Positions 41,455 to 52,494 of a stretch of 64,000 nt of DNA are shown piece by piece; position 1 is the stretch's first letter, and the number at the start of each line of letters is the position of its first letter. The notes under the pieces were generated by a model. It was not told where the DNA came from, made no database searches, and was given only the letters and a program-made list of their open reading frames with translations. Origin of the DNA: Bacillus pseudomycoides (GTDB lineage: Bacteria > Bacillota > Bacilli > Bacillales > Bacillaceae_G). Location: the NCBI RefSeq assembly GCF_002551005.1, contig NZ_NVOY01000004.1:1-64000 (forward strand). The letters run 5' to 3'. The translations under genes and the position numbers were made by a program.

Positions 41455-41625
41455 CTACGTTCTGTAAATCGTAAAAATCGCTGTCTCTTTTTCATTTTCG
41501 TCTAATGCTAATCCGAACATCAGATCTTTTTCTTTTAATGTTCGATTTAAACTATCAACAACCTTATATAAATCAGACGTGTATGCCAGACGCGTCGTTG
41601 ATAATACTTCAATTTTCTTCTCCAT
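41455..41625 (-). CDS. ypmA: YpmA-like small protein (DUF4264)
   Basis: This 56-residue protein starts at ATG 41625, which has GGAGGAG 5-6 bases upstream. The sequence (start MEKKIEVLSTTRLAYTSDLY, later KDLMFGLALDENEKETAIFT) fits the YpmA/DUF4264 family of Bacilli; function unknown. It is the first gene of the ypmA-ypmB-aspB operon, with ypmB starting 7 bases after its stop. Confidence 0.85.
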   Translation of the reverse strand: MEKKIEVLSTTRLAYTSDLYKVVDSLNRTLKEKDLMFGLALDENEKETAIFTIYRT

Positions 41626-41822
41626 AAAAACTCCTCCGTTACACAAAATTTCTAATTATAAAAGAACGCATTGCGGTTACAATAAGGGTACATTCTTTCT
41701 AACCCCTGCTTCATCACCCATCTATTATAGCAGGACATGTTCTTCAAAAAAAGGTTTGAAGACGAAAACCAATGTATTTCTATATTTTATGTAAGAAAAA
41801 ATAAAAATTCCTCCTACCCACA

Positions 41823-41857
41823 TGTTACGCCTGAAGCAAATGTGCTTCAGGCGTTAA
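41823..41857 (-). terminator. Hairpin after dinG
   Basis: TTACGCCTGAAGCA and TGCTTCAGGCGTTAA pair in a 14-base-pair stem with loop AATG just after the dinG stop. A clear U-tract is present only on the plus strand (CTTTTATTTC), so efficiency on the minus strand is uncertain. Confidence 0.65.
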
Positions 41858-41860
41858 CTT

Positions 41861-44650
41861 TTATTTCATTTTTTTTATTAAATCGTCTAATGGACCTTCA
41901 TACAATGGAACGTTTGGAAGCGATTGAATAAAGCGTCTTCCGTAAAAAGATGCAGTAAGACGACGATCTAACACATACACTGTTCCTGTATCCGCCGTTG
42001 TACGAATAAGACGTCCAAACCCTTGTTTAAAACGAAGGATTGCTTGCGGCAGAGCAAGCTGTGTAAATGGATCTTCTCCCTTTTCTTTTAATCGTTCACC
42101 TTTCGCTTGCATCATTGGTTGATGCGGTGATGTGAATGGAAGACGCACAATAACAAGACAACTTAACGCTTCTCCTGGTATGTCAATCCCTTCCCAAAAA
42201 CTGCTCGTTCCTAATAAAATGGCCTTTTCAAACTCTTGAAACTTTCGAACCATTCGGCTACGACTACGGTTATGAACACTTTGTGTTAATAACAGAAATT
42301 CTTCTAACTCATCTTCCTTCTTTAATACCCCATATACTTCTTTTAACATTTCGTATGATGTAAATAAAACAAGCATTCGACCATTAGTAGCTTTCGCAAT
42401 TTTTCTAATATGCTTAGAAACCGCTCTTACATACTCTTTTTCACTTACATGTTTAATATGCGGAACATCTGTTGAAACCATTAACTTTACTTTCTCTTCA
42501 TAAAGAAATGGTGATGGAATGGTTACTGTATTTGGTGTAAAATCCTCTAAACCAAGCTCCGCTTCTATATAATCAAACGTATCATTTACTGTTAAAGTGG
42601 CTGAGGTGAAAATTACACTTCGTTTACGTGCCAAAAATTGATCAGCAAATAAATCACTAATATGAACTGGCTGTGCGTATAAAATCGTTGAATGAATGGT
42701 TCCTTTCGTTTCAGTCTCCATCCATGTCACATGACTCGTTTCTTCTAAAATAAGCACCCGTAAAGATTGGGTCATTTTAGAAAGAACTTCAGTAAGATGC
42801 ACAAACTCTCCCGTAACCACATGCAGTTCCCATTCACTTTGCTTTTGCAATATTTCACATTGTTTTTCTAATAGTGTAAGGGCCCGCCCTAACTGGTGGA
42901 CAAAACGATCCATTAATTCCACAATACTACGCCAAAGCTTACCTCTTTCCTTTTTGACATCATAACGATAAATAAGCGGTATATTTCCAGATACGTGTTC
43001 CTGCTTTGTTTTTTGAAATATAAACGTGCGCAGCATTTGAAATAATTCATCTGCATCAAATTTTATTTCCTTCAACATGCAGCTAATCGTTTGAAAAGTA
43101 GAACGTGTAGCAATTTGTGATTGCTTCATCATATCATACACTTTATTAAGCACATTAGATGTTTCTAGCGTACCAAACCGAGATAACACGAGTTGAAAAT
43201 ACATACAAGAAAATTGCTCTCCTAACGCCCGGCTTGCCGTTTCTTCAAGATGGTGAGCTTCATCAAAAATAATATGTTCACATGAAGCAAGCAATGGTTC
43301 CTCACTTACAAAATCTTGAAATAATAAAGTGTGATTTGTGACTACAACATCTGCAAATAATGCTTTGTTTTTTGCACGTTGATAAAAGCAGCGACTAAAC
43401 CAAGTGCTTTTCATCCTACTCGGACTATGAGCATCACTGCAAATTCGCTCCCACAATAGCTGCCCGCCAGCTGGAATATTCAACTCATCTCGATCTCCTG
43501 ATTCTGTATCAAGAAGCCATACTAAAATTTTCGCTTTCGTTAATGCATCATCATAATTGTTTTCAATTTCTCCCAATGCATGCTCAAATTTATGTAAACA
43601 CAAATAATGTTTTCTCCCTTTTAACATTGCTACTTCAAACGGAAATGGAAGTATTGCTTTCAGCAGTGGGATTTCTTTTGCTAAAATTTGTTGCTGCAGC
43701 TGCACAGTTTGTGTGCTAATAGCGACCGGTTGTTCTTTTTCTTTCGCATAAAAAATGCTAGGGAGTAAATATGCTAATGTTTTCCCTGTACCTGTTCCCG
43801 CTTCAATTAAGGAAAAACGGGAATCTCGAAGCGCTTCGTAAACCTCATTTATCATCATTTGCTGCCCTTCTCTTTCTTCAAAAGACGGCATTACTTCCTT
43901 TAAACGCTGCATCGTTTCTGTTAAAAAAGAAGAAAAATCAGTAGGAGAATCCTCTTCAATCTGCAATGTATAATTGCGTTTACCTAAAGCAATATTTCGG
44001 TATATATCATATTCTTTCTCATCATCTGTTCCGTGCATCATTTTGTTTAAAATGCATGTAGACATAATCTCTCCAATATTGCTTTGAAACATGTCACTTA
44101 ACTCATATAGCGATTGCAACGTAACAAGAGGCAAACTTTCCATTTTAGAAAGTAATTGCAAAAATATCTCTGCTGTCACCATTGCATCACTATCAGCACG
44201 ATGGGGCTGATCATGGTCAAAACCATATCTTTTAGCTAAATCACGTAATTTATAACTATCAGCTGTCGGCAATAAAATATGCGCCAGTTCAACTGTATCA
44301 ATTTTCGAACATGTTACTTCTGAGAATCCAGCTTGCCGTAATTCTTCTTTCAAAAAATTCCAATCAAAATGAACGTTATGCGCAACGAAGTACGCACCTT
44401 GTAATAGTTCAATAATCATCGGCGCCACATCTCGGAATAACGGAGCTTGTTTCACAAGTGTTTCATCAATCCCCGTCAATTCAGTAATAAATGGTGGAAT
44501 GTCCCGTTCGGGGTTTACAAAAGAAGAGAAAATTTCAAGGATTTCTCCATCCTCTACAACAACTGCTGCAATTTGAGTAATTTTATCTTTCCCATCTTTC
44601 CAGGCATTCCCTGTCGTTTCTATATCGACTACGACGTAACGCTTACTCAT
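41861..44650 (-). CDS. dinG: DinG, exonuclease-helicase fusion
   Basis: The 929-residue protein joins a DEDDh 3'-5' exonuclease (residues 1-175; VVDIETTGNAW, AHNVHFDWNF, HRADSDAMVTAEI) to a DinG-like superfamily 2 helicase (Walker A EAGTGTGKTLAYLLP near 275, DEAHHLEET, RFKQGFGRLIR). This is the layout of Firmicutes DinG. Cysteines between motifs Ia and II are few and not in the XPD iron-sulfur pattern, so a cluster is unlikely. It has a role in repair or in processing of nucleic acids. Single gene, start ATG 44650. Confidence 0.95.
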   Translation of the reverse strand: MSKRYVVVDIETTGNAWKDGKDKITQIAAVVVEDGEILEIFSSFVNPERDIPPFITELTGIDETLVKQAPLFRDVAPMIIELLQGAYFVAHNVHFDWNFLKEELRQAGFSEVTCSKIDTVELAHILLPTADSYKLRDLAKRYGFDHDQPHRADSDAMVTAEIFLQLLSKMESLPLVTLQSLYELSDMFQSNIGEIMSTCILNKMMHGTDDEKEYDIYRNIALGKRNYTLQIEEDSPTDFSSFLTETMQRLKEVMPSFEEREGQQMMINEVYEALRDSRFSLIEAGTGTGKTLAYLLPSIFYAKEKEQPVAISTQTVQLQQQILAKEIPLLKAILPFPFEVAMLKGRKHYLCLHKFEHALGEIENNYDDALTKAKILVWLLDTESGDRDELNIPAGGQLLWERICSDAHSPSRMKSTWFSRCFYQRAKNKALFADVVVTNHTLLFQDFVSEEPLLASCEHIIFDEAHHLEETASRALGEQFSCMYFQLVLSRFGTLETSNVLNKVYDMMKQSQIATRSTFQTISCMLKEIKFDADELFQMLRTFIFQKTKQEHVSGNIPLIYRYDVKKERGKLWRSIVELMDRFVHQLGRALTLLEKQCEILQKQSEWELHVVTGEFVHLTEVLSKMTQSLRVLILEETSHVTWMETETKGTIHSTILYAQPVHISDLFADQFLARKRSVIFTSATLTVNDTFDYIEAELGLEDFTPNTVTIPSPFLYEEKVKLMVSTDVPHIKHVSEKEYVRAVSKHIRKIAKATNGRMLVLFTSYEMLKEVYGVLKKEDELEEFLLLTQSVHNRSRSRMVRKFQEFEKAILLGTSSFWEGIDIPGEALSCLVIVRLPFTSPHQPMMQAKGERLKEKGEDPFTQLALPQAILRFKQGFGRLIRTTADTGTVYVLDRRLTASFYGRRFIQSLPNVPLYEGPLDDLIKKMK

Positions 44651-44767
44651 CTATGACACCTCAATTTCTTACCTTTGCACAACAAAAATTTCTATAGTGT
44701 TACTATACCACGTTTTCCTTCATCTTAATGAATAGATACAAAAAATGAAATAATTTTACTTTATCAT

Positions 44768-44806
44768 AAGAAAAGCTATCCCTTTTTTCAGAGATAGCTT
44801 TTCTTA
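44768..44806 (-). terminator. Terminator of panBCD
   Basis: AAGAAAAGCTATC / GATAGCTTTTCTT forms a 13-base-pair stem with an A/T-rich loop, just after the panD stop. TTTTC-rich sequence lies on both strands. Confidence 0.82.
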
Positions 44807-44810
44807 TCCA

Positions 44811-45194
44811 TTATAAAATTGTGCCTGCTTTTTCCGCTCCAAGCATTTCCACAATTTGATTATTATCATCTAATACAGCAATTTTCGGAATATGTGTTAA
44901 TACTTTCTCTTCTGAAACGAGTCCGTAACAAATAATAATAACTTTATCTCCTGGTTGAACAAGGCGGGCAGCTGCTCCATTTAAACAAATGACTCCCATA
45001 CCGCGTTCTCCTTTTATAACATATGTTTCTAAACGTGCACCATTATTATTGTTCACAATTTGTACTTTCTCATTTTCTACAATCCCGACTGCATCCATTA
45101 AATCTTCATCAATTGTAATACTTCCTACATAATTTAAATTTGCTTCTGTTACTGTACCACGATGTAACTTTGCTCTCATCATTGTGCGAAACAT
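44811..45194 (-). CDS. panD: PanD, aspartate 1-decarboxylase
   Basis: The 127-residue proenzyme makes beta-alanine for pantothenate. It self-cleaves between glycine and serine in YVGSITID (Gly24-Ser25) to create the pyruvoyl cofactor; Lys9 (AKLHRGTV), Tyr58 (TYVIKGERG) and the GAAARL segment complete the site. It lies 12 bases after panC, third in the panBCD operon. Confidence 0.97.
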   Translation of the reverse strand: MFRTMMRAKLHRGTVTEANLNYVGSITIDEDLMDAVGIVENEKVQIVNNNNGARLETYVIKGERGMGVICLNGAAARLVQPGDKVIIICYGLVSEEKVLTHIPKIAVLDDNNQIVEMLGAEKAGTIL

Positions 45195-45206
45195 AGTTGC
45201 TCCCCC

Positions 45207-46055
45207 TTATTGAACCGTAAATGTAATATTATCAATTAGTCGTGCATTTTCAAACTTCACAGCAATTGCAAGAATGATTTGTCCGCTTATTTGTTCAACT
45301 TGCGTTAAGTGTGGATATGCATATAGATCAGCATAGTCGACAACACCATTTGTGTTCGTTTCAATATATTCTTTAGCAAAGTTCGTAATCTTTTCTGGGC
45401 TACGCTCTCCATTAACAATTTGCTCTTTTGCCATACATAAACTTTTATATAAATGCGGTGCTTCTTGACGTTCTCTTTCAGATAAATAAACGTTTCGAGA
45501 ACTGCGTGCTAATCCATCTTCTTCCCTTACAATGTCAACTGGTACAACGGTAACAGGAATATTATAATCATCGACAAACCCCTCAATAACCGCTACTTGC
45601 TGTGCATCTTTCATCCCAAAATACGCACGGTTTGGCATTGTAATATTGAAAAGTTTCATCAATACCGTTACTACGCCTGCAAAATGACCAGGTCGCTGCT
45701 TTCCGCATAAAACATCTGTACGCTTTATCACTTCGATATTCGTTGTTCGCTCTCCTGGATACATTTCTTCAACGCTTGGATAAAATAAATAATCTACTTC
45801 TACTTCACGCGCTAGACGCTCATCACGCTCAATATCACGTGGATAACGGTCTAAATCTTCATTCGGTCCAAATTGCAACGGATTTACAAATATACTTAAC
45901 ATGACAATATCATTTTCTTTTTTCGCTTGTCTCAGTAACGTCAAATGGCCTTCATGCAAATACCCCATCGTTGGAACGAATCCAACCTTTTTTCCGCTTG
46001 CCCGAAGCTCACTTGCGATTTGCTGCATCTCTTGCACTGTTGTAATAATATTCAT
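45207..46055 (-). CDS. panC: PanC, pantothenate synthetase
   Basis: The 282-residue ligase joins pantoate and beta-alanine using ATP. The nucleotidyl-transfer HIGH-type motif is [14 protein letters not shown] near residue 27; [13 protein letters not shown] and SSRNVYLS are the other binding loops. ATG 46055 has CGGAGG upstream and overlaps the panB stop by one base (TAATG); a longer frame from 46085 runs inside panB. Confidence 0.96.
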   Translation of the reverse strand: MNIITTVQEMQQIASELRASGKKVGFVPTMGYLHEGHLTLLRQAKKENDIVMLSIFVNPLQFGPNEDLDRYPRDIERDERLAREVEVDYLFYPSVEEMYPGERTTNIEVIKRTDVLCGKQRPGHFAGVVTVLMKLFNITMPNRAYFGMKDAQQVAVIEGFVDDYNIPVTVVPVDIVREEDGLARSSRNVYLSERERQEAPHLYKSLCMAKEQIVNGERSPEKITNFAKEYIETNTNGVVDYADLYAYPHLTQVEQISGQIILAIAVKFENARLIDNITFTVQ

Positions 46056-46891
46056 TACTGTTTTCCTCCGTATAACGCTAAGCATTCTTCTTCTTTCATC
46101 GTAAATGAATGTGCTTTCTCTGGAAATTGTCTCTGCTTCACTTCATGAACATATTGTCCAATTCCTCTTACAATTTCTTCTTGTACAGACGTATATTGCT
46201 TCACAAATTTCGGAACACGACCTACACCATACGTAATCAGATCGTGATAGACAAGAACTTGACCATCTGTTTGATTCCCAGCGCCAATACCAATAGTCGG
46301 AATCAATAATTGATTTGTTACAAGTTCCGCTAATTGCATTGGTACACACTCTAATACAAGTGCAATTGCTCCTGCCTCTTCGCACTTTTTCGCATCTTCA
46401 AGCAATTTTTTCGCACTTTCTGCATCTTTCCCTTGCACTTTGTAGCCACCTAACACACCGACAGATTGCGGAGTTAACCCTAAATGAGCTACAACTGGAA
46501 CACCTGCATTCGTAAGGAAACGAATGATTGATATAACTTCATCTGATCCTTCAACTTTTACAGCATGTGCACCGCTTTCTTGGATAATGCGGCGTGCGTT
46601 ATGCATCGTTTCTTGTAATGAAACGTGATAAGACATAAATGGCATGTCCGTTACAACAAATGTATTTTTCGCGCCGCGGCGCACTGCTTTTGTATGATGA
46701 ATCATATCATCGACAGTTACAGGAATTGTTGAATCATAGCCGAGGACAACCATTCCAAGCGAGTCTCCAACTAAAATCATATCAACTTCTGCTTCTTCAG
46801 CAAACTTTGCGGATGGATAATCATACGCAGTTACCATCGCAATCGGCTCATTTTGTTCTTTCATTTTCAAAAAATCCGTCACAGTTTTCAC
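46055..46891 (-). CDS. panB: PanB, ketopantoate hydroxymethyltransferase
   Basis: The 278-residue enzyme transfers a hydroxymethyl group from methylene-tetrahydrofolate to ketoisovalerate. [19 protein letters not shown] carries the metal-binding aspartate, and the second metal ligand lies in [12 protein letters not shown] chose GTG 46891 because AAAGGAGG lies about 8 bases upstream; the frame continues to 46942 without family support. It is the first gene of panBCD, behind a terminator-containing leader. Confidence 0.95.
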   Translation of the reverse strand: MKTVTDFLKMKEQNEPIAMVTAYDYPSAKFAEEAEVDMILVGDSLGMVVLGYDSTIPVTVDDMIHHTKAVRRGAKNTFVVTDMPFMSYHVSLQETMHNARRIIQESGAHAVKVEGSDEVISIIRFLTNAGVPVVAHLGLTPQSVGVLGGYKVQGKDAESAKKLLEDAKKCEEAGAIALVLECVPMQLAELVTNQLLIPTIGIGAGNQTDGQVLVYHDLITYGVGRVPKFVKQYTSVQEEIVRGIGQYVHEVKQRQFPEKAHSFTMKEEECLALYGGKQ

Positions 46892-46944
46892 GAATTTCTC
46901 CTCCTTTATCTGGAGAGAGGAGATGGCCGGATGAAAAAACATAT

Positions 46945-46980
46945 AAAAAAACCCTTCTGACCGTAAAAAGGCAGAAGGGT
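46945..46980 (-). terminator. Terminator in the panB leader
   Basis: ACCCTTCTGCC / GGTCAGAAGGGT with loop TTTTTAC is followed by TTTTTTT on the minus strand. It lies upstream of panB rather than after a gene, so it is a likely attenuator. Confidence 0.85.
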
Positions 46981-47027
46981 AGTATCATTCGGCAATATTC
47001 ATCCCTCTGTCCCAGTCCTATTTTGGA

Positions 47028-47100
47028 TCAAGGCAGAACCACATGTTTATTTTGATTTTTCCACATAGCGGTGCAGTTCCAATTGATACTGCCCATATTC
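47028..47100 (-). ncRNA. Structured leader of panB, probable pan motif RNA
   Basis: On the minus strand GGGCAGTATC and GGAACTGCAC face GTGGTTCTGCC downstream, forming an interrupted hairpin between about 47093 and 47031. Structured pan motif RNAs are known upstream of panB in Firmicutes and are thought to sense a pathway-related ligand. The attenuator at 46945-46980 would be the output. I could not check the bulged adenines of the motif rigorously. Confidence 0.6.
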
Positions 47101-47169
47101 GCCCTTATTATAACAAATAGCAAAACATAATTGCTATACTTTTCTAAAAAAGAAAATCATTTTCCATAT

Positions 47170-47204
47170 ACAAAAGCCCTTCGCTTTTTTTAAGCAAAGG
47201 GCTA
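47170..47204 (-). terminator. Terminator after birA
   Basis: AGCCCTTTGCTT pairs with AGCGAAGGGCT (one bulge) and TTTTGTATATGG follows on the minus strand. It lies about 78 bases after the birA stop and ends the seven-gene operon. Confidence 0.85.
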
Positions 47205-47281
47205 TATATTGATGTTAATCTATTGAGAAATGAGACTTCGTTTTTCATAAGCAAAGAAGTAAATAATAGCTGCTAAACCTT

Positions 47282-48262
47282 TCACTTTACTTCAATATCA
47301 GCGGAATGAATATGATGTACAACCCCGTCATGATCTTCAAGTATAAGGACACCATCAACTGTAATTCCTTTTGCAATTCCCGTGATCGTATTTGTCATCG
47401 TCCGCGCTGTAATTTCTTTTCCAATACTCACAGCGTAACTTTCCCAAAGGAGCTTAATCACTGAAAAACCGCGTTCTAAATATTCTTTATATAGCTTTTC
47501 CATCTGCAAGAAAATTTGCTGCATCAGTTCAGCTCGTACAATTGCTTTTCCTGACTCAATTGCTAAAGAAGTGGCTATGTGCTGGATATCTTCAGCAAAA
47601 TGCTCTTGCTTTTGATTCACATTAATGCCAATTCCAATAATAACAGCATTAATTTTATCAGGATCTGCTTGCATTTCTGTTAAAATGCCAACTACTTTCT
47701 TCCCATTAATTAAAATATCATTTGGCCATTTAATGCCAACGGAAAGATTTGTGCATTTTTCAATGGCCTGCGCTACGCTAACAGCAGCTAACAATGTTAA
47801 TTGCGGAGCTTGATGAATCGGAACTGTTGGGCGTAAAATAATGCTCATCCATATTCCTGTCCCTTTTGGCGAGTACCACTTTCTGCTTAATCGGCCACGA
47901 CCAGCTGTTTGCTCCTCAGCAACAACAACGGTTCCTTCAGCCGCTCCTTCATAAGCAAGACGAGCTGCAATTTGCTGTGTAGATGTTACCGATTCTTCAA
48001 AGTATACCGTTCGGCCTAAAAACTCTGTTTGTAAACCAAGCTGAATTTCATTTGCCGTTACTTTGTCTGGTTTACTTGCAATGCGATAACCTAAGCGTCG
48101 TACAGCTTCTAGCTCATATCCTTCTTCTCTAAGGACCTCCATATGTTTCCACACAGCTGTTCTTGAGCATCCAAGCTTCTCGCTAATCGTTTGTCCCGAT
48201 AGAAATTCGCCATTAGCTTCAGAAAAGATTTGCAATAACTGTTTTCTTATAGCAGATTGCAT
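47282..48262 (-). CDS. birA: BirA, biotin-protein ligase and biotin operon repressor
   Basis: The 326-residue protein has an N-terminal helix-turn-helix (residues 1-65; SEKLGCSRTAVWKHMEVLREEG) and a biotin ligase domain with GRGRLSRKWYSPKGTGIWMS near residue 120 and KWPNDILINGKKVVGIL. It activates biotin to biotinyl-AMP, loads it on acetyl-CoA and pyruvate carboxylases, and as holorepressor controls biotin genes. Its ATG overlaps the end of cca by 16 bases. It is the last gene of the ypjD-birA operon. Confidence 0.96.
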   Translation of the reverse strand: MQSAIRKQLLQIFSEANGEFLSGQTISEKLGCSRTAVWKHMEVLREEGYELEAVRRLGYRIASKPDKVTANEIQLGLQTEFLGRTVYFEESVTSTQQIAARLAYEGAAEGTVVVAEEQTAGRGRLSRKWYSPKGTGIWMSIILRPTVPIHQAPQLTLLAAVSVAQAIEKCTNLSVGIKWPNDILINGKKVVGILTEMQADPDKINAVIIGIGINVNQKQEHFAEDIQHIATSLAIESGKAIVRAELMQQIFLQMEKLYKEYLERGFSVIKLLWESYAVSIGKEITARTMTNTITGIAKGITVDGVLILEDHDGVVHHIHSADIEVK

Positions 48263-49440
48263 TTATGCAGCCACTCCTTTATACACTCTTTCTCATTTTT
48301 TAATCGTCCGTATACGACTTCTTCTTCAATTTTTTGCAATGCATTTGCAACCCATGGTCCTGCCTGTTCCTTTGACCACGATAATAAATCGTTACCACTG
48401 ACTTGCAACTCTTGACGATTACAAATTGGTAAATCATCATATACCTTCTCTACATGCCTGGCATTCGAAATTAAATATGTATTCATAATTCCTTCATATA
48501 CGCGCTCTGCCATAACGGCGACATCTTTCCCAGCTTTATATAATAAAAGTGCATCCCACTCTTGTTTTTCTCGTGCTTTTACATACAGTAAAACGGATAC
48601 AATCTCTTTTATTTTTTTATTCGAGAATTTCCATTGTCGTAAAAAAACAGATGGATGCTCTTCTCTCATGCAATATAAAAAGAACGCCCACGACTCCGTA
48701 TCGCTTTTGAAAAAGTTCCAATCATACTCTGCTGCTTTTGCAATATACTCCCCGCACATTTGTAAATAAGGTAAATGCTCATATAATTTCGTTTCTACCA
48801 ATAACTGAAGTGCTTTTGCACAATGTGTACCAACAAGTAACTTTTCAAATTCAACTGCAATTCTTTCAATTGCGATATGTTCTAGTAAATGTCCATATTC
48901 TAAAATGGCTTGTTTCGTTCCTTCTTCTAAGGTAAAACCTAGTGTACTAACAAAGCGAATACCGCGCATCATTCGAAGGGCATCCTCTTGAAAGCGGTCG
49001 ACTGGGTTTCCAACAGTTGCAATTTCCTTCTTAACAATTGCTTCTTGTCCGCCAAATAAATCAACTATTTCTCCCGTTTCTTTCATAGCAATTGCATTCA
49101 TTGTAAAATCACGGCGTTGCAAATCTTCATCCAACGAGCGAACAAATTGTACGCTCGTTGGACGCCGAAAATCTTCATAATCACCTTCTGTTCGAAACGT
49201 TGTTACTTCATATGGAATATCTTCATGTAAAACAATAACCGTCCCGTGTTCAATTCCAACAGGAACGTGCCGCGGAAATAGACGCATTACATCTTCTGGC
49301 AAAGCCGATGTCGCGATATCGATATCACCAATTAATCTACCAATGATATAATCGCGCACGCTCCCACCTACAAAATACGCTTCAAAGCCGTTCTCTGTTA
49401 ACGTCTTAATAATTGAAGCCGCTCGTTTAAATCGTTCCAT
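48247..49440 (-). CDS. cca: Cca, CCA-adding tRNA nucleotidyltransferase
   Basis: The 397-residue class II enzyme adds or repairs the 3' CCA of tRNAs. The nucleotidyltransferase motif is [20 protein letters not shown] near residue 22, the base-discriminating region is [11 protein letters not shown], and [12 protein letters not shown] follows. I chose ATG 49440 ([11 protein letters not shown]), the usual family start; an ATG three codons earlier is also possible. The start overlaps the end of bshA, and the stop overlaps the start of birA. Confidence 0.95.
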   Translation of the reverse strand: MERFKRAASIIKTLTENGFEAYFVGGSVRDYIIGRLIGDIDIATSALPEDVMRLFPRHVPVGIEHGTVIVLHEDIPYEVTTFRTEGDYEDFRRPTSVQFVRSLDEDLQRRDFTMNAIAMKETGEIVDLFGGQEAIVKKEIATVGNPVDRFQEDALRMMRGIRFVSTLGFTLEEGTKQAILEYGHLLEHIAIERIAVEFEKLLVGTHCAKALQLLVETKLYEHLPYLQMCGEYIAKAAEYDWNFFKSDTESWAFFLYCMREEHPSVFLRQWKFSNKKIKEIVSVLLYVKAREKQEWDALLLYKAGKDVAVMAERVYEGIMNTYLISNARHVEKVYDDLPICNRQELQVSGNDLLSWSKEQAGPWVANALQKIEEEVVYGRLKNEKECIKEWLHKCNLL

Positions 49441-50572
49441 GTTTGTCATCCCTTAATATGTCATAATAAATTGCTTCATATTGTGAAACTATCTCTTCTG
49501 AGCTAAATTGTTCGTTCACTACTTGCATAGAACGCTGCGCCATTTTACTATGTAATGCATCGTCTTGAAGAAGTAATAGCGCTTGTTGTGCTACGCCTTC
49601 TGTATCTCCTATTTCACATATGTATCCCGTTTCCCCGTGCTGAATGACTTCAGGGATCCCCCCAGTACGTGTACCAATACAAGGGACACCGCACGCCATT
49701 GCTTCCAGTAATACGAGTCCAAAACTTTCTTTTTCAGACAACAGCAGCATGAGGTCGCTCATTGCCAGAAGCTCTGCTACATTATCTTGTTTTCCTAGAA
49801 ATAAGACTCGATCCTCAATTCCTAAATGCTTCACAAGCTGAATAATCGTACAAAACTCAGGACCATCACCAACAAGTAATAATTTCGCTTTTACTTGTTT
49901 TACAATGAGGGCAAATGATTTCACGACATCATAAACACGCTTTACCTTACGAAAGTTCGAAATATGAATTAATACTTTTTCGTCTTCTTGTATACCATAT
50001 TCTTTTCGTAACTGTGACATATCGCGCTGAAAATACACACGCTCATCAATAAAATTATAAACTGTTTCAATTTCTTTTTGCGTACTTATTAATTGATAAG
50101 TTTCTTCAATAAGTGAATGTGATACAGCCGTCACAACATCCGATTGTTCAATTCCAAAACGAATTAAATTATTGAGAGAAGGATCAGATCCTAATATAGT
50201 AATGTCTGTTCCATGCAATGTCGTGACAATTTTAACGTTCTCTCCAATCATTTGCTTCGCCAAATATGCACAAATCGCATGTGGAATTGCGTAATGTACA
50301 TGCAATATATCTAACTTTTCTCTCTGCGCTACTTCTGCCATTTTACTCGCTAACGCTAAGTCATACGGAGGGTATTGAAAAACAGAATATTGATTCACTG
50401 TCACTTCATGAAAATAAATATTCGGATATACTTTATTTAAACGAAATGGCAATCCCGATGTAATAAAATGAATTTCATGTCCGCGCTCCGCTAATAATTT
50501 CCCTAATTCTGTCCCGACCACTCCAGAACCGCCAACAGAAGGATAACAAGTAATCCCTATTTTTAATTTCAT
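49427..50572 (-). CDS. bshA: BshA, N-acetylglucosaminyl malate synthase
   Basis: The 381-residue GT4-family glycosyltransferase makes GlcNAc-malate from UDP-GlcNAc and L-malate, the first step of bacillithiol synthesis. The N-terminal glycine-rich loop [20 protein letters not shown] and the C-terminal [18 protein letters not shown] signature of retaining glycosyltransferases are clear. ATG 50572 has GGGGGAG upstream and overlaps the bshB1 stop by four bases, giving coupled translation of the two first enzymes. Confidence 0.96.
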   Translation of the reverse strand: MKLKIGITCYPSVGGSGVVGTELGKLLAERGHEIHFITSGLPFRLNKVYPNIYFHEVTVNQYSVFQYPPYDLALASKMAEVAQREKLDILHVHYAIPHAICAYLAKQMIGENVKIVTTLHGTDITILGSDPSLNNLIRFGIEQSDVVTAVSHSLIEETYQLISTQKEIETVYNFIDERVYFQRDMSQLRKEYGIQEDEKVLIHISNFRKVKRVYDVVKSFALIVKQVKAKLLLVGDGPEFCTIIQLVKHLGIEDRVLFLGKQDNVAELLAMSDLMLLLSEKESFGLVLLEAMACGVPCIGTRTGGIPEVIQHGETGYICEIGDTEGVAQQALLLLQDDALHSKMAQRSMQVVNEQFSSEEIVSQYEAIYYDILRDDKHGTI

Positions 50573-51273
50573 TTTTCTCCCCCTATTAAATCCTCATCTA
50601 ATAGAATTGATCTTTTGCTCATAAACCCTTCTGCATACTTCACGCCAACTTCTTTTCCAAACATGTTCTCCCGTGCTACAACTGTCTCTACATATCCTTC
50701 CGTCAACGGAGTAATCACACCGTCCGGTCCTTTTGTAAACTGACTTTCATACGCTTCTAGCGCAGCAATCTTATCAGAAATATGAGAACTAATATCGATA
50801 CAAAAATCCGGTTTATGAAAACCATTAATCATGTAGAAATAGAGTGATTGTACCCGATGCGCAGGAAATTCCGGCATATATTTACGAATTCCTGCTGAAA
50901 ATATAGCTTCCTCTACAAGTTTTGCACAGTTTGCATGATCCGGATGACGATCTTCATAAAATGGTACGAAGACAAGCTGCGGTTTATATGTACGGATGAT
51001 CTTCACAATCTCTTGAATATACTCTTCCTTCATATAAAGGCCTCGGTCTGGTATTGCTAAGTTCATACGCTCCTGTACACCAAGTATACGAGCTGCTTTC
51101 ATCGCTTCCTGTTTTCTCAGTTCCACCGTTCCATTAGAAGAAAGATTCGCCTCGGTTAAATCACAGATCCCCACTTCATATCCTTGTTTCGTATATTTTG
51201 CAATCGTGCCCGCCATACCGATTTCAACATCATCGGCATGGGCACCGAAAGCCAATATATGTAATCCGTTCAT
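50569..51273 (-). CDS. bshB1: BshB1, GlcNAc-malate deacetylase
   Basis: The 234-residue LmbE/PIG-L family zinc deacetylase removes the acetyl group from GlcNAc-malate, the second step in bacillithiol formation. The zinc and catalytic residues lie in [11 protein letters not shown] near residue 10 and in [12 protein letters not shown] near residue 110. The final enzyme, BshC, is not in this window, as in other Bacilli. It lies one base after mgsA. Confidence 0.96.
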   Translation of the reverse strand: MNGLHILAFGAHADDVEIGMAGTIAKYTKQGYEVGICDLTEANLSSNGTVELRKQEAMKAARILGVQERMNLAIPDRGLYMKEEYIQEIVKIIRTYKPQLVFVPFYEDRHPDHANCAKLVEEAIFSAGIRKYMPEFPAHRVQSLYFYMINGFHKPDFCIDISSHISDKIAALEAYESQFTKGPDGVITPLTEGYVETVVARENMFGKEVGVKYAEGFMSKRSILLDEDLIGGEK

Positions 51274-51274
51274 G

Positions 51275-51679
51275 TTATTCCCCTCGTTTTCGTAACTTTC
51301 GATAATCTAAATCACCGCGCTCTAATGCATGCATTAAAAGCTCCGCACTTGCCATATTCGTTGCAAGTGGAATGGAATATACATCACATAAACGAAGAAG
51401 TGCATTCACATCAGGTTCATGTGGTTGTGATGTCAACGGATCACGGAAGAAGATCACCATGTCTAAGTCGTTTTTTGCAATCATTGCACCAATTTCTTGA
51501 TCTCCACCAAGCGGACCGGATTGATATCTTGTCACAGACATACCTGTCGCCTCCATAATTCGAAGACCTGTCGTTCCAGTTGCAAACAACATATGTTTTT
51601 CTAAAATCGGCTGGTATGCATACGCAAACGAGACCATATCATTTTTCTTTTTATCATGGGCAATTAAGGCAATCTTCAT
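51275..51679 (-). CDS. mgsA: MgsA, methylglyoxal synthase
   Basis: The 134-residue enzyme converts dihydroxyacetone phosphate to methylglyoxal and phosphate. [13 protein letters not shown] at the N-terminus, [10 protein letters not shown] and [13 protein letters not shown] with the catalytic aspartate, and FFRDPL are all present. Having mgsA next to the bacillithiol genes makes sense, since bacillithiol helps detoxify methylglyoxal. I chose the second of two close in-frame ATGs (51679), 9 bases after AAGGGG. Confidence 0.95.
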   Translation of the reverse strand: MKIALIAHDKKKNDMVSFAYAYQPILEKHMLFATGTTGLRIMEATGMSVTRYQSGPLGGDQEIGAMIAKNDLDMVIFFRDPLTSQPHEPDVNALLRLCDVYSIPLATNMASAELLMHALERGDLDYRKLRKRGE

Positions 51680-51693
51680 CTTCATTTTCCCCT

Positions 51694-52494
51694 TTAGTCA
51701 ATAATATTTTCTAAACCATATACAAGATGATCTAAATTCATCACTGTTTCAATAGAAAGTTTTACTCCTGACATAAATGATGCACGGTTAAAGGAATCGT
51801 GACGAATTGTTAACATTTGTCCATCTCCGCCAAATAATACTTCTTGATGTGCAATTAATCCTGGTAAACGTACGCTATGAATATGAATGCCATCAACATT
51901 TGCACCGCGGGCACCTTCTAATTGTTCTGTTTCATCCGGATGCCCTTGTTGTTTTGATTCACGGTTTTGACGAATTAAATCCGCCGTTTTCACAGCTGTA
52001 CCAGACGGAGCATCTAATTTTTGATCGTGATGTAATTCAATGATTTCAACATCTTGAAAATACTTTGCTGCCATTTGTGAAAACTTCATCATTAAAACTG
52101 CGCCAACCGCAAAGTTTGGTGCAATGATTGTACCAACTTGTTTTTCTTTTGCCGTTTCTGTTAATTGTTGCAGCTCTTCTTCTGTAAAACCTGTTGTTCC
52201 GATAACAGAACGAATCCCTCGCTCTACTGCAAGTGTTACATGTTTTTTCCCGATTTCTGGTGTTGTTAAATCTAGTAAAACATCCGCTTCTACTTCATCT
52301 AAACAAGTATGTAAATCTGTATAAATTGGCGCATCTATGTTAGGTAATCCAGCAATGTCAGAAATTTTCTTTCCACCATGTTTATAATCAACAGCAGCAA
52401 CTAAATTGAAATGCGGTGTTCTTTCCATAAGAAGTACCGCCTCTTGACCCATACGTCCTCTTGGTCCTGCAATAATTACTTTGATCTCTTTCAT
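51694..52494 (-). CDS. dapB: DapB, dihydrodipicolinate reductase
   Basis: The 266-residue NAD(P)H enzyme works in the lysine, diaminopimelate and dipicolinate pathway. The dinucleotide loop is [12 protein letters not shown] at residues 9-20, and the catalytic [20 protein letters not shown] segment lies near residue 155. The ATG overlaps the ypjD stop (TAATG). It is the second gene of the seven-gene operon. Confidence 0.96.
   Translation of the reverse strand: MKEIKVIIAGPRGRMGQEAVLLMERTPHFNLVAAVDYKHGGKKISDIAGLPNIDAPIYTDLHTCLDEVEADVLLDLTTPEIGKKHVTLAVERGIRSVIGTTGFTEEELQQLTETAKEKQVGTIIAPNFAVGAVLMMKFSQMAAKYFQDVEIIELHHDQKLDAPSGTAVKTADLIRQNRESKQQGHPDETEQLEGARGANVDGIHIHSVRLPGLIAHQEVLFGGDGQMLTIRHDSFNRASFMSGVKLSIETVMNLDHLVYGLENIID

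Noticed and set aside
46981-47110. T-box riboswitch upstream of panB
   Set aside because: No T-box core sequence (GGGTGGNACCGCG) and no tRNA synthetase or amino-acid gene follows; the leader fits a pan-type element better.
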